Below, piece by piece: positions 39,084 to 48,470 of a stretch of 64,000 nt of DNA (within the stretch, counting starts at the first letter, position 1; every line of letters starts with the position of its first letter). A program made the position numbers and the translations under genes. The stretch lies in NCBI RefSeq assembly GCF_900199185.1, contig NZ_OBMI01000001.1, forward strand, positions 744,001-808,000. Reading direction: 5' to 3'. The stretch is from Sphingomonas guangdongensis. GTDB lineage: Bacteria > Pseudomonadota > Alphaproteobacteria > Sphingomonadales > Sphingomonadaceae. The notes beneath the pieces are model-generated. The model was not told the origin of the DNA. It ran no database searches and saw only the letters and a program-made list of their open reading frames with translations.

Positions 39084-39169
39084 GCCGGCCTTCCGTAGCG
39101 CCTACGCCTGTCCGATGAGCGCACCTAAAGCCTTACAGGTTTCTCGGCACCAACGTAGATTGAGCGAGG

Positions 39170-39883
39170 TTACGCCGCGCGCGCGGCTGCCACCGCGTCG
39201 CGGAGCGCCGCTGCCCCGACCGCGCCGGACAGGATGCGGTCGCCGATGACCCAGGCGGGCGTGCCCGTCATCCCGAGCGCGCCGGCGGTCTGGAGGTTCT
39301 TGCCGAGCTCGGCAGCGACCTGCGGCGAGGCCGCGACCCGGCGCGCGCGGGCGAGGTCGAGCCCCGCCGCCTGCGCCGCAGCGGCGACCGCCGCCGGCGT
39401 CGGGCGGCCGGCGGCGAACAGCGCTTCGTGGAAGGGCAGGTACTTGCCCTGCTCGGCCGCGGCGAGCGCCCACTGCGCGGCGGTGCGGCTGTCGGCCGAG
39501 AGGATCGGCAGCTCGCGGTAGACGATCCGGACCTTGCCGTCGTCCTTCACCACGCTTGCCAGATCGGGCAGGCTGGAGCGGCAGTAGCCGCAGGCATAGT
39601 CCATGTAGGTGACGATCGTGACGTCGCCGGCCGGGTTGCCGCCAACCGCCCCGGCGAAGGGCTGCTCGACCGCGGGCCGGTTGGCGGCGATCGCCTTACC
39701 GCTCTCACGCTCCTGCAGGCGCTGCATCGCCTCCGGGATCACGTCCGGGTGCGCGAGGAGGAAGGCGCGGACGTCACCACCGGCCGCCGGCGCGCGCCAC
39801 GCCTGCACCGCCGCGGCGACACCGCCGCCCGCCGCGCCGGCAGCGATGAGCAGCAGGGCAAGCACCCATGGCCGGAGCGTCAC
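39170..39883 (-). CDS. DsbA-family thioredoxin-fold protein, periplasmic
   Basis: A 237-residue disulfide oxidoreductase. An N-terminal signal/anchor (LALLLIAAGAAGGGVAAAV) is followed by a helical stretch and the active site C98-G-Y-C101 in YMDYACGYCRSSLPDL. The cis-proline loop is GMTGTPAWVIGD near 205. The CGYC pair and TP loop match the BdbD/Com1 subgroup. The GTG start overlaps the M48 protease stop by 4 bp (GTGA), so the two are coupled. Confidence 0.9.
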   Translation of the reverse strand: MTLRPWVLALLLIAAGAAGGGVAAAVQAWRAPAAGGDVRAFLLAHPDVIPEAMQRLQERESGKAIAANRPAVEQPFAGAVGGNPAGDVTIVTYMDYACGYCRSSLPDLASVVKDDGKVRIVYRELPILSADSRTAAQWALAAAEQGKYLPFHEALFAAGRPTPAAVAAAAQAAGLDLARARRVAASPQVAAELGKNLQTAGALGMTGTPAWVIGDRILSGAVGAAALRDAVAAARAA

Positions 39884-41262
39884 CGGCGGCGTTCCTTGCG
39901 ATCCTTTTCCATCTGGGTCTGCGACACCAGCAGGATATCCTGCGCGCGGATCCAGTCGCTGCTGCCCTGCGGCAGCCCCGCCATCGCCGCGCGGGCGGAG
40001 AACAGCGCAGTGCGCGCGTCCCCCATCAGGCTCGCCCGCTCGGCGGTCGCGAGCGCGGTGCGCGGCTGATCACCCTTGCGCTCGTACACGGTGCCGAGCT
40101 GCATCCACGCCCAGGGATTGTCGTTGTCGCGCTGCACCGCCAGGCGGAGCACCTTCTCCGCCTCACCCAGGTGCGCGGCGTCCTCCGTCGCGAGTAGCGC
40201 GTGGCCAAAGGTGGTGGCGATCAGCGGCGAGCTGCGCGACGCCGCCGTTGCCTCGCGCAGCGGCGGCAGCGCTGCGCCAGGATCGCCCCCCTCCAGCAAA
40301 ATCTGGCCCTGCAGCTCCAGGAAATAAGGGTCGTTCGGCTCGGCCTTGACCAGCGCCGCAGCCTCCTTCGCCGCCTGATCGGGATAGCCCGACAGGTGAT
40401 AGGCGTAGGCGCGGGCGTAGTGCGCCGGCAGCGACTGGTCGGTCATCGGGTACTTGACCAGCGTCTGACGCGGCTCGTTGACGTAGCCGCGCAGCTTCGC
40501 CTGAACGCGCTTGAAGCGAGCGTCGATCCCGGTGTCGGCCGCCTTGGAGAAGGTGGGGGCGCTCCGCACCACCTGGTCGAGCGCGGCAAGCCGCTCACCG
40601 GTCAGTGGGTGGGTCCGCTCGAAGCTGCCCTCGCTCTGCGAGATGCCGTAGCGGTATTCCATGTTCTGCAGCTTCTTGAAGAAGCTGAGCATGCCTCGCC
40701 CGGTGATCCCGGCGGTGTTGAGGTAGCGCGCGCCCGCGGCGTCGGCGCTCGATTCCTGGACGCGCGTGAAGGCGAGCAGCTTGCCGAGCGCCGCGCGCTG
40801 CCCGGCGGCGAGGATGCCGGCCCCCGCCTCTCCCGAGCCAGCCGCGATCGCCGCGATGCCGAGCACCAGGCTGACGATGGAGAGGCCCATCGCCCCGCTG
40901 TAGCCCTGATCCTGGAGCGGGATATGCCCGTTCGCGACGTGGCCGAGCTCATGCGCGATCACGCCCTGCACTTCGTTCGCATTGTCCGCCGCGTCGATCA
41001 GGCCGGAGTGGACGTAGACGATCTGCCCGCCCGCGACGAAGGCGTTGATCGACGGATCGTTGATCACGACGATCCGCACGTTGGCAGGCGCGAGGCCGGC
41101 GGCCGCGATGATGTCGCGCGACATGTCGGCGAACAGCGCCTCCGTCTCCGCGTCGCGCAGGATCGACTGGGCAGAGGCGGACGGCGCGGCCAGAAGGGAT
41201 GCACTCGCGACGACCACCGTCGCCGCGTGCCGCACCCAACCCAGAACCGATCCGCCCGCCAT
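39880..41262 (-). CDS. M48 family zinc metalloprotease with TPR domain (BepA/YfgC-like)
   Basis: A 460-residue periplasmic protease-chaperone for outer-membrane proteins such as LptD. A signal peptide ends near SASAQ (about 32). The zinc motif is H104-E-L-G-H108 in VIAHELGHVANGH, with the third ligand in QESSADAAG. TPR-like helices fill 300-450 (AKEAAALVKAEPNDPYFLEL, LRLAVQRDNDNPWAWMQLG). The longer reading upstream runs antisense through rne and is rejected. The gene is upstream of and coupled to dsbA-like. Confidence 0.92.
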   Translation of the reverse strand: MAGGSVLGWVRHAATVVVASASLLAAPSASAQSILRDAETEALFADMSRDIIAAAGLAPANVRIVVINDPSINAFVAGGQIVYVHSGLIDAADNANEVQGVIAHELGHVANGHIPLQDQGYSGAMGLSIVSLVLGIAAIAAGSGEAGAGILAAGQRAALGKLLAFTRVQESSADAAGARYLNTAGITGRGMLSFFKKLQNMEYRYGISQSEGSFERTHPLTGERLAALDQVVRSAPTFSKAADTGIDARFKRVQAKLRGYVNEPRQTLVKYPMTDQSLPAHYARAYAYHLSGYPDQAAKEAAALVKAEPNDPYFLELQGQILLEGGDPGAALPPLREATAASRSSPLIATTFGHALLATEDAAHLGEAEKVLRLAVQRDNDNPWAWMQLGTVYERKGDQPRTALATAERASLMGDARTALFSARAAMAGLPQGSSDWIRAQDILLVSQTQMEKDRKERRR

Positions 41263-41311
41263 CACTCGCGTGCCCTGTCCCGCGGCGGCTGAACCGCCGG
41301 TTAAGCTGGCC

Positions 41312-44095
41312 TCAGTTCCCGAACGTCCGCTGCCACCAGCCGCGCCGGGCCGGCGCGGCCTCCGCATCGTCCGCCGGCTGCGCGTCGGACTCGGCCACGG
41401 CGTCCGCTTCAGGCGCTGCCGGCGCGGTGTCCGCGGCTGGTGCCGCCTCGGCTGCCTCGGCCTCCGCCTTCTTGCGGGACGTACGGCGGCGTGGCTTCGG
41501 CTTCTCCTCGGCCGCATCGTCGTTCGCGGCGACGGGGGCGGGCGTCGCATCCCCGGCGTCCGGCTCGGCCGGCGTACCCGCAACTGCTGCGAACACCTCT
41601 TCTGCCTCGGGCGCAGCGTCGGCCTTGCGGCGGCGGGTGCGCTTCGGCTTGGGGGCAGGCTCCTCGGCCGCCGGGACGTCCGCCGCCGGCGTGCCGGCCA
41701 CGGCCTCGAACACCGCTTCGGCAGCCGGTGCAGCCTCGGTCGCCTCGGCCGCCGCGTCCGCCTTGCGACGGCGGCTGCGCTTCGGCTTCTCCGCGACCGC
41801 CTCGGCCTTGGCCGGCGCCTCGTCGGCGACAACGGGGAGGAGCGGCTCCGACGCGCCTTCTGCCGCACCGTCGTCGACGTCCGCCTCGGCGGTGTCGAGC
41901 TGCGGCTCGACCGCGTCCTCTGCCGAGACCGGCGCTTCGCCCGCGAACTCGCGGCGACCGCCGCGGCGACCCCGGCGACGGCGCTTGCGCCCGCTGCCAC
42001 CCTCGGACTCGCGGGTATCGGCGCTCACCTCGACGGCGACCTCGTCGCCCTCGCCGGCCTCCGCTTCGCCGTCCTCGACGTCGTCACCCGCAGCAGCGGC
42101 CTCGCCCTGCTCGGCGCCGCCTTCCTCGCGCGAGCGACCGCGGCGCCCGCGACGGCGACGACGGCGGCCGCGACTCTCGCCTTCGCCATCGCTGCGCTCG
42201 CGCTCGCGACGCGCCGGCCGGTCCTCGACCTCGGCGTCCTCTTCCAGCTCCTCCTCGATCTCGTCCTCGACCTCCTCGGGCAGGTCGTCGTCGAGTTCCT
42301 GCAGGGGCGCGTCGAAGCGCGGGGCGTGCGCGGGCGGCGGGCCGGAGGCTTCCACCGCCATGCGCGCGCCCTCGATCTCGCCATCGGCCGTCACCTCGAC
42401 GGTCACGCCGTAGCGATCCTCGATCTCGGCAAGTTCCGCGCGCTTGCGGTTGAGGAGGTAGAAGGCCGCCTCCTGGCTCGCGCGTAGCACGATCTGCGAG
42501 CCGCGGCCGCGCGCGGCCTCGTCCTCGATCAGGCGCAGGGCACTCAGCCCGGCGGACGAAGCGGTGCGGACCAGCCCGGTGCCCTCGCAGTGCGGGCACT
42601 GGCGGGTCGATGCCTCCAGCACGCCGGTGCGCAGCCGCTGGCGGCTCATTTCCATGAGGCCGAACGAGCTGATCCGGCCGACCTGGATGCGGGCGCGATC
42701 GTTCTTCAGCGCCTCCTTCATCGCCTTCTCGACCTTTCGGACGTTGGATCCGTGATCCATGTCGATGAAGTCGATGACGACTAGGCCCGCCATGTCGCGC
42801 AGGCGCAGCTGGCGCGCGATCTCCTGCGCGGCCTCGAGGTTGGTCGCGGTGGCGGTCTGCTCGATGTTGTGCTCGCGGGTCGACCGCCCGGAGTTGATGT
42901 CGATGCTGACGAGCGCCTCGGTCGGGTTGATGACCAGGTAGCCGCCTGACTTCAGCTGGACGACCGGGTGGTACATCGCCGACAGCTGATCCTCGACGTG
43001 CGCGCGCTGGAACAGCGGCACGGGATCGCTGTAGTGCTTGATGCGGCGCGCGTGGCTCGGCATCAGCAGCTTCATGAACTCGCGGGCCTGGCGGTAGCCG
43101 TCCTCGCCCTCGACGATGATCTCGTCGATGTCCTTGTTGTAGATGTCGCGGATCGCACGCTTCAGCAGGTCGCTGTCACCATACACGAGCGCCGGCGCCG
43201 CCGACTGCAATGTCGTCTCGCGGATGCCGTCCCACAGCCGGGCGAGATAGTCGAAGTCGCGCTTGATCTCGGTCTTGGTGCGCTGAAGGCCTGCGGTACG
43301 GACGATGCAGCCCATGGTCGACGGCAGGTTCAGGTCCGCCATGATCGACTTCAGCCGCTTGCGGTCGGATGCGTTGCTGATCTTGCGGCTGATCCCGCCA
43401 CCGTGCGCGGTGTTGGGCATCAGCACGCAGTAGCGCCCGGCGAGGCTCAGGTAGGTGGTCAGCGCCGCGCCCTTGTTGCCGCGCTCTTCCTTGACGACCT
43501 GGACCAGCAGCACCTGGCGGCGGCGGATCACGTCCTGAATCTTGTAGCGACGGCGCAGCGACATGCGACGCTCACGCAGCGCCTCGACCGCCGCGTCATC
43601 GCCGCCGCCGCGACGCTTGCGGCGCGGACGGGCGTCCTCGCCCTCGCTCACTTCCTCATGCGCGACCTCGTCGTCGGCGTCCCCGTCGTGGTCGTGGTCG
43701 TCTTCGTCATGATCGCGGTCACCGGGGTCGCGCTCGTCGGCTTCGTCTCCCTCCGCCTCGTCGTCCTCGGCGTCCTGCTCGGCTCGCAGGGCCGCCTCCT
43801 CGGCGGCATGCTCGGCCTCCTCGCGCAGCAGCGCCTCGCGATCCTCCTTGGGGATCTGGTAATAGTCGGGGTGAATCTCGCTAAATGCCAGGAAGCCGTG
43901 GCGGTTGCCGCCATAGTCGACGAAGGCCGCCTGGAGCGACGGCTCGACCCGGGTCACCTTGGCGAGATAGATGTTGCCCTTGAGCTGCTTGCGCTCGGCA
44001 CTCTCGAAATCGAATTCCTCGATCCGGTTACCCTTGACGACGGCGACCCGGGTTTCCTCCCGGTGGCGTGCGTCGATCAGCATACGCGTGGTCAT
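41312..44095 (-). CDS. rne: Ribonuclease E/G with acidic S1 insertion and long C-terminal scaffold
   Basis: A 927-residue endoribonuclease organising RNA decay. The S1 domain (about 35-220) is split by a highly acidic insertion at about 88-180 (runs of D/E/H, then an RPRRKRRGGG patch). The DNase-I-like catalytic part contains NPTEALVSIDINSGRST and VVIDFIDMDHGSNVRKV with metal-binding aspartates. The zinc link is CPHCEGTG near 500. From about 600 the protein is low-complexity, alternating E/A-rich and R-rich blocks (RGRRRRRRGRRG, RSRRRKADAA), the degradosome scaffold. The ATG at 44095 gives the family start MLIDARHREETRVAVV. A roughly 500-nt leader lies upstream. Confidence 0.94.
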   Translation of the reverse strand: MTTRMLIDARHREETRVAVVKGNRIEEFDFESAERKQLKGNIYLAKVTRVEPSLQAAFVDYGGNRHGFLAFSEIHPDYYQIPKEDREALLREEAEHAAEEAALRAEQDAEDDEAEGDEADERDPGDRDHDEDDHDHDGDADDEVAHEEVSEGEDARPRRKRRGGGDDAAVEALRERRMSLRRRYKIQDVIRRRQVLLVQVVKEERGNKGAALTTYLSLAGRYCVLMPNTAHGGGISRKISNASDRKRLKSIMADLNLPSTMGCIVRTAGLQRTKTEIKRDFDYLARLWDGIRETTLQSAAPALVYGDSDLLKRAIRDIYNKDIDEIIVEGEDGYRQAREFMKLLMPSHARRIKHYSDPVPLFQRAHVEDQLSAMYHPVVQLKSGGYLVINPTEALVSIDINSGRSTREHNIEQTATATNLEAAQEIARQLRLRDMAGLVVIDFIDMDHGSNVRKVEKAMKEALKNDRARIQVGRISSFGLMEMSRQRLRTGVLEASTRQCPHCEGTGLVRTASSAGLSALRLIEDEAARGRGSQIVLRASQEAAFYLLNRKRAELAEIEDRYGVTVEVTADGEIEGARMAVEASGPPPAHAPRFDAPLQELDDDLPEEVEDEIEEELEEDAEVEDRPARRERERSDGEGESRGRRRRRRGRRGRSREEGGAEQGEAAAAGDDVEDGEAEAGEGDEVAVEVSADTRESEGGSGRKRRRRGRRGGRREFAGEAPVSAEDAVEPQLDTAEADVDDGAAEGASEPLLPVVADEAPAKAEAVAEKPKRSRRRKADAAAEATEAAPAAEAVFEAVAGTPAADVPAAEEPAPKPKRTRRRKADAAPEAEEVFAAVAGTPAEPDAGDATPAPVAANDDAAEEKPKPRRRTSRKKAEAEAAEAAPAADTAPAAPEADAVAESDAQPADDAEAAPARRGWWQRTFGN

Positions 44096-44615
44096 GTGAT
44101 GTTCTCCGAGCGCGCGCCAGGCAGCCCAATGAGCGGGGCGCACGCGATAAAGCCGCGCGCGGGCCGGCTTCGCTGGGCGAAGCGGCGGTGCGGCGGCGGG
44201 TGTGGGTGAATGCGTCTGCTGCCAGAGCCCGTCCGGAGACTTGGTCCAGGACGACCGCCCGCGTCGCGCGGCCGCCGGGGGCGGCTCGGTGCGACAATGG
44301 CGGTGTTTGCCTCATGGCAGCGTCAACCTGATTTAGCGCGACCGGCCGGATGGCCGCCGCGGTCTGCACTGGTCGAACGAAGGGCGTGGCGTGAACGGCT
44401 GCCCCCGGCCGACGATCCGGTGCCTAGCACTCCGGCACCAGCCCGGCAACCATGCCGGGCGCGTGCAGGCTGACCGGTGAAGGTAAACAGGCCGTTAACC
44501 CTGCAACTTGCGTGTTCGGTGGAGATCCTCGTCGTAAATACGTCGGCCGCGACAAGTCGAGGGACAGCCATTAACCGTTTTCGGCTGGACCGCGACGGAG
44601 CGCGCGCGGCATATC
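44096..44615. other. 520-bp divergent spacer: rne leader and amidase promoter region
   Basis: I see no convincing gene here. On the minus strand it would form a long leader for rne, a gene whose message is often autoregulated through its leader. It contains a hairpin, GCCCGGC-AACCAT-GCCGGGC (44441-44460), and GTTAACC/TTAACC motifs near the right end that could belong to promoters. Short ORFs (e.g. minus 44323-44571) have no recognisable content. Confidence 0.5.
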
Positions 44616-45800
44616 TTGGGCGTGCTAATTGTGCTCGCCCTTCTCACCGACCTGTTCGCAGGCTTGCCGAACTTGGCCGGGACGATCGCCCGGGTCTCGG
44701 TGAGCGACCGTGCCATCATCCTCCGCTTCGACGGGCGCGTCGCCAAGGCCAGCGCGCTGCTGCTTCCCGCAGCGGGTGACGAGGGTCGCGTCACCGCGGT
44801 GCGCCCGGGCCGACGGCACGGTGGCGCAAGCGTCGCCGTCGATCTCGCGCGGCCGGCGATCTTCGCTGATGGCCGCGTCGGACCGAACGGACGGGCGCTG
44901 ACGCTCTCGTTCCGCCGCGCAGACGAGGCGGGCTTCGCCCGTCCGGCGGCGGGTGGGCGCGTGACCCTCGCCGCGAGCGCCGCTGCGCAGACGATGGCGG
45001 TCCCGCTGCGCGTCCGCCGCCTGCCGCTACCACCGGTGGCGGGCCCGGCCGGACGTCCGCTGGTGGTGATCGACGCGGGTCACGGCGGACATGACCCGGG
45101 CGCACTCTCCGGCGACGGCACGCTGCGCGAGAAGGACGTGACGCTCCAGGCGGCGATGGCGGTGCGCGACCGGCTGCTCGCCGGCGGGCGGGTCCGGGTG
45201 GCGCTGACCCGCAGCGACGATCGCTTCCTCGTGCTCCAGGAGCGGTTCGGCATCGCTCGCCGGCTGGGCGCGGACCTGTTCATCTCGCTCCACTGCGACA
45301 GCGCGGGCAACCCGCTCGCGACCGGCGCCACCGCCTATACCCTGTCGGAGGTCGCGTCGGACAAGGAGGCCGCGCGGCTCGCGGCGCGCGAGAACAAGGC
45401 GCACGTAATCGCCGGCATAGACCTCGGCCAGTCGGACGCGACGATCTCCTCCATCCTGATCGACTTGGCCCAGCGCGAGACCATGACCGCGTCGGCCGGC
45501 TTCGCCCGCCTGCTCGGGCGGGAGGCGCAGCCGCTGATCCGGACCCGGCCGTTGTTCCACCGAATGGCGTCGCTGGTGGTGCTGAAGGCGCCCGACCTCC
45601 CCTCGATCCTGCTGGAGATGGGATATCTCTCCAGTGCGGAGGACGCCGCCTTCCTCCGTTCGCGAGAGGGCCGCGGAAAGGTGGCGGAAAGCATCCGTCG
45701 CGCGGTGGAGCTGCATTTCGCGCGCCGGCTGCTCGATCGCGAGCAGACCGCCAGCGGCGGCGCCGGGCAGAAGGCCAGCGGCGCCGGTCGGAGCCTGTAA
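44616..45800 (+). CDS. N-acetylmuramoyl-L-alanine amidase (AmiC-like)
   Basis: A 394-residue zinc amidase that cleaves septal peptidoglycan. A TTG at 44616 opens a hydrophobic signal (VLIVLALLTDLFAGLPNLAG). An AMIN-like N-terminal domain (about 25-130) precedes the Amidase_3 domain, which begins at LVVIDAGHGGHDPGALSG, with the zinc His and catalytic-zone Glu (LREKDVTL). Further motifs are LFISLHCDSAGNP and LPSILLEMGYLSS with the catalytic glutamate. It is followed 41 bp later by PBP1A, linking cell-wall cleavage and synthesis. Confidence 0.9.
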   Translation: MGVLIVLALLTDLFAGLPNLAGTIARVSVSDRAIILRFDGRVAKASALLLPAAGDEGRVTAVRPGRRHGGASVAVDLARPAIFADGRVGPNGRALTLSFRRADEAGFARPAAGGRVTLAASAAAQTMAVPLRVRRLPLPPVAGPAGRPLVVIDAGHGGHDPGALSGDGTLREKDVTLQAAMAVRDRLLAGGRVRVALTRSDDRFLVLQERFGIARRLGADLFISLHCDSAGNPLATGATAYTLSEVASDKEAARLAARENKAHVIAGIDLGQSDATISSILIDLAQRETMTASAGFARLLGREAQPLIRTRPLFHRMASLVVLKAPDLPSILLEMGYLSSAEDAAFLRSREGRGKVAESIRRAVELHFARRLLDREQTASGGAGQKASGAGRSL

Positions 45801-45809
45801 CGCTTTCCC

Positions 45810-45840
45810 TCGGCGCGCAATTTGCTACACCGCGCGCCGA
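45810..45840 (+). promoter_or_regulatory. 9-bp perfect inverted repeat immediately upstream of the PBP1A start
   Basis: TCGGCGCGC (45810-45818) is the reverse complement of GCGCGCCGA (45832-45840), with a 13-nt AT-richer loop. The right arm ends one base before the ATG at 45842. No purine-rich ribosome binding site is visible. Confidence 0.45.
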
Positions 45841-45841
45841 C

Positions 45842-48361
45842 ATGGCGGACGACGACACGGACCTGAAGCTGCGCCTGCAGCGGGAGCGGGGGGCGGCACG
45901 GGGAGCGATCGGTCGCGCCTGGGCGCGGCGCTGGGTCCGCATCCTCGCCTATTTGGCGATCCTCGGGCTGATCGGCCTTGCGGGGCTGTGGTATGCGGTC
46001 GCGCGCGACCTGCCCTCGGTCGACAAGCTTCGCGCGTATGAATCGCCGCTGCCGACCAACGTCCGTGGCGGCGACGGGTTGCCGATCCATAGCTATGCAC
46101 GGCTGCGCCGGGTCGAGCTCTCCTTTGACGAATATCCGCCGCTCCTCGTCCGCGCCTTCCTGGCGGCGGAGGACCGGACGTTCTTCGAACATTCGGGGGT
46201 CGACTATCCCGGCATCGTCGCGGCGGTCATCACCAATCTCCGGAGCGACCGCCGCCCGGTCGGTGCGTCGACGATCACGCAGCAGGTCGCCAAGAACCTG
46301 CTGGTCGGCAACGAGGTCAGCTACGTCCGCAAGGCGCGCGAGGCACTGCTCGCCTACAAGATCGAGGACGCGCTGACCAAGCAGCAGATCCTGGAGCTTT
46401 ACCTCAACCAGATCGAGCTCGGGCGAAACGCCGCCGGGGTGGAGGCGGCGGCCCACGCGTACTTCGACAGGGACCTGAACGAGCTGAGCCTCGCGCAGTT
46501 CGCCTATCTCGCGATCCTGCCCAAGGGGCCGGCGAACTACAGCCCGGAGCGCAACTACGAGCGTGCGATGGGGCGACGGAACTGGGTGCTGGGCGAGATG
46601 CTCCGCAACAACTTCATCACCCAGGCCCAGCACGACGGCGCGGTGGTCCAGCCACTCGGCACCGCCAACCGCCGCACGCCGCGGTTCGAGCGGAGCGCCG
46701 GCTATTTCGTCGAAGAGGTCCGCCGCGAGCTGCTCGACCGCTTCGGCGAGAACAGCGAGGATGGGCCGTACAGCGTCTATGCCGGCGGGCTATGGGTCCG
46801 CACCTCCTTCGACCGGCGGCTGCAGGGCTACGCGCAGGAGGCGCTACGCGAGGGGCTGCTACGCTATGACCGTGGGCGCGGCTGGGCCGGGCCGCTCGCC
46901 CATGTCGACGGGGTCGATACCGACACCTGGCTGGTGCCGCTGCTCAACAGCAACATCGGGCTCGACTACAGCGACTGGCGCGCGGGGATCGTGACCGATC
47001 TGGGCGCCGCGGCAGCGACGCTCGGCTTCGCGGACGGCTCGACCGGTACCTTGCCGCGCTCCGGCGCGCAGATGCCGGTGCGCGGGGTCGGCGGTACCGC
47101 CTTTCCGGCGCTCAAGGTCGGCGACATCATCGCGGTCGCGCCGTCGGGCGGGCAGTGGGCGCTCCGCTCCGTTCCCAAGATCTCGGGCGGCTTCGTGGTG
47201 GAGGAGCCGGCGACCGGCCGCGTGCTCGCGATGCAGGGCGGGTTCGACAGCCGGCTCGGCTCGTTCAACCGCGCGACCCAGGCGCTGCGCCAGCCGGGCT
47301 CCACCATCAAGCCGATCGTCTACTCGGCGGCGCTTGCGAGCGGGATGACGCCGGCGACGCTGATCGTCGACGGCTCGTTCTGCGTCTACCAGGGCGCGCG
47401 GCTGGGGCAGAAGTGCTTTCGCAACTTCGGCAACATGCGCGCAGCCGGCCCCAAGACGATGCGCTGGGGCATCGAGCAGTCGCGCAACCTGATGACCGTC
47501 CGCACCGCGGCCACGGTCGGGATGCCCAAGGTGGTCGACTACATCCAGCGGCTGGGGGTCTCGAAGGACAAGTTCCCGCCCTATCTTTCCTATGCGCTGG
47601 GTGCCGGCGAGACGACCGTGCTGCGCATGGTCAATGCCTATTCGATGCTGGTGAACCACGGCCGCGCGCTCGATCCGACGCTGATCGACTATGTCCAGAA
47701 CCGGCGCGGTCAGGTGATCTGGCCGGCCGACTGGCGCGCGTGCGACGGCTGCAACGCCCGCGACTGGAACGGGCGGGCGATGCCGCGCCCACAGACCCGC
47801 TGGCGCCAGGCGATCGATCCGCTGACCGCGTTCCAGATGGTCCACATCACCGAAGGCGTGATCCAGCGCGGTACCGCCACCGTGCTGCGCGACCTGAAGC
47901 GGCCGATCATGGGCAAGACCGGCACGACGACCGGCCCGACCGACGTGTGGTTCGTCGGCGGCACGCCGCAGATGATCGGCGGGCTCTACATCGGCTATGA
48001 TTCGCCCCAGAAGCTCGGTGGCTGGATCCAGGGCGGCACCTTCGCCGCGCCGATGTTCAAGACCTTTGCCGAAAAAGCGTACAAGGACCTTCCGGTCCTC
48101 CCCTTCCGCGCGCCGCCGGGCATCCGCATGGTCCGGATCGACCGCGCGAGCGGGCGGCCGGTGTTCGGAACCTTTCCGACCTCCGACGATCCCAGGGCCG
48201 GGGTGATCTGGGAAGCGTTCAAGCCGCAGAGCGAGGCGCGCCGCCCGCGGCGCACCGCCGCGGATGACGCCCGGCCAAAGGCGGTGCAGCCAAAGGCTGC
48301 CGGCCCCGCCGAGCGCCCGCGCGACAGCGATTTCTTGCAGCGCGAGGGCGGAATCTATTAG
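45842..48361 (+). CDS. mrcA: Bifunctional penicillin-binding protein 1A
   Basis: An 839-residue peptidoglycan glycosyltransferase/transpeptidase. There is a cytoplasmic N-terminus and one TM at about 37-57 (ILAYLAILGLIGLAGLWYAV). The GT51 domain has AAEDRTFFEHSGVDYPGI with the catalytic Glu and GASTITQQVAKNLLV. The transpeptidase has S487-T-I-K490 (QPGSTIKPIVYS), SRN in EQSRNLMT and KTG in MGKTGTTTGPTDVWF. A basic proline/alanine tail ends the protein. A 9-bp inverted repeat covers the bases just before the ATG. Confidence 0.95.
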   Translation: MADDDTDLKLRLQRERGAARGAIGRAWARRWVRILAYLAILGLIGLAGLWYAVARDLPSVDKLRAYESPLPTNVRGGDGLPIHSYARLRRVELSFDEYPPLLVRAFLAAEDRTFFEHSGVDYPGIVAAVITNLRSDRRPVGASTITQQVAKNLLVGNEVSYVRKAREALLAYKIEDALTKQQILELYLNQIELGRNAAGVEAAAHAYFDRDLNELSLAQFAYLAILPKGPANYSPERNYERAMGRRNWVLGEMLRNNFITQAQHDGAVVQPLGTANRRTPRFERSAGYFVEEVRRELLDRFGENSEDGPYSVYAGGLWVRTSFDRRLQGYAQEALREGLLRYDRGRGWAGPLAHVDGVDTDTWLVPLLNSNIGLDYSDWRAGIVTDLGAAAATLGFADGSTGTLPRSGAQMPVRGVGGTAFPALKVGDIIAVAPSGGQWALRSVPKISGGFVVEEPATGRVLAMQGGFDSRLGSFNRATQALRQPGSTIKPIVYSAALASGMTPATLIVDGSFCVYQGARLGQKCFRNFGNMRAAGPKTMRWGIEQSRNLMTVRTAATVGMPKVVDYIQRLGVSKDKFPPYLSYALGAGETTVLRMVNAYSMLVNHGRALDPTLIDYVQNRRGQVIWPADWRACDGCNARDWNGRAMPRPQTRWRQAIDPLTAFQMVHITEGVIQRGTATVLRDLKRPIMGKTGTTTGPTDVWFVGGTPQMIGGLYIGYDSPQKLGGWIQGGTFAAPMFKTFAEKAYKDLPVLPFRAPPGIRMVRIDRASGRPVFGTFPTSDDPRAGVIWEAFKPQSEARRPRRTAADDARPKAVQPKAAGPAERPRDSDFLQREGGIY

Positions 48362-48368
48362 GGCGGTC

Positions 48369-48448
48369 CGTCATCCCGGCGAAGGCCGGGATTGCTCACC
48401 ATCAGGGTGCCGTCGCGGCGCCGGATCCCAGCCCGCGCTGGGATGACG
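48369..48448. repeat. CGTCAYCCC-type palindromic element between PBP1A and prfB
   Basis: The outer ends CGTCATCCC (48369-48377) and GGGATGACG (48440-48448) are perfect inverted repeats. Inside are two hairpins, CCCGGC-GAAG-GCCGGG (48375-48390) and ATCCCAGC-CCGC-GCTGGGAT (48425-48444). It starts 8 bp after the PBP1A stop and ends 22 bp before prfB. Confidence 0.85.
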
Positions 48449-48470
48449 AGTTCTAGGTTGGAGTTCTACC

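Noticed and set aside
41600-42400. Alternating repeats in the RNase E tail considered as a CRISPR or tandem-repeat array
   Set aside because: The units are irregular, coding and in frame (RSRRRKADAA / KPKRTRRRKADAA), i.e. protein low complexity rather than spacers and repeats.
41199-42487. Long plus-strand alanine/serine- or arginine-rich ORFs
   Set aside because: These are shadows of the RNase E low-complexity C-terminus; they mirror its E/A/R codon bias.
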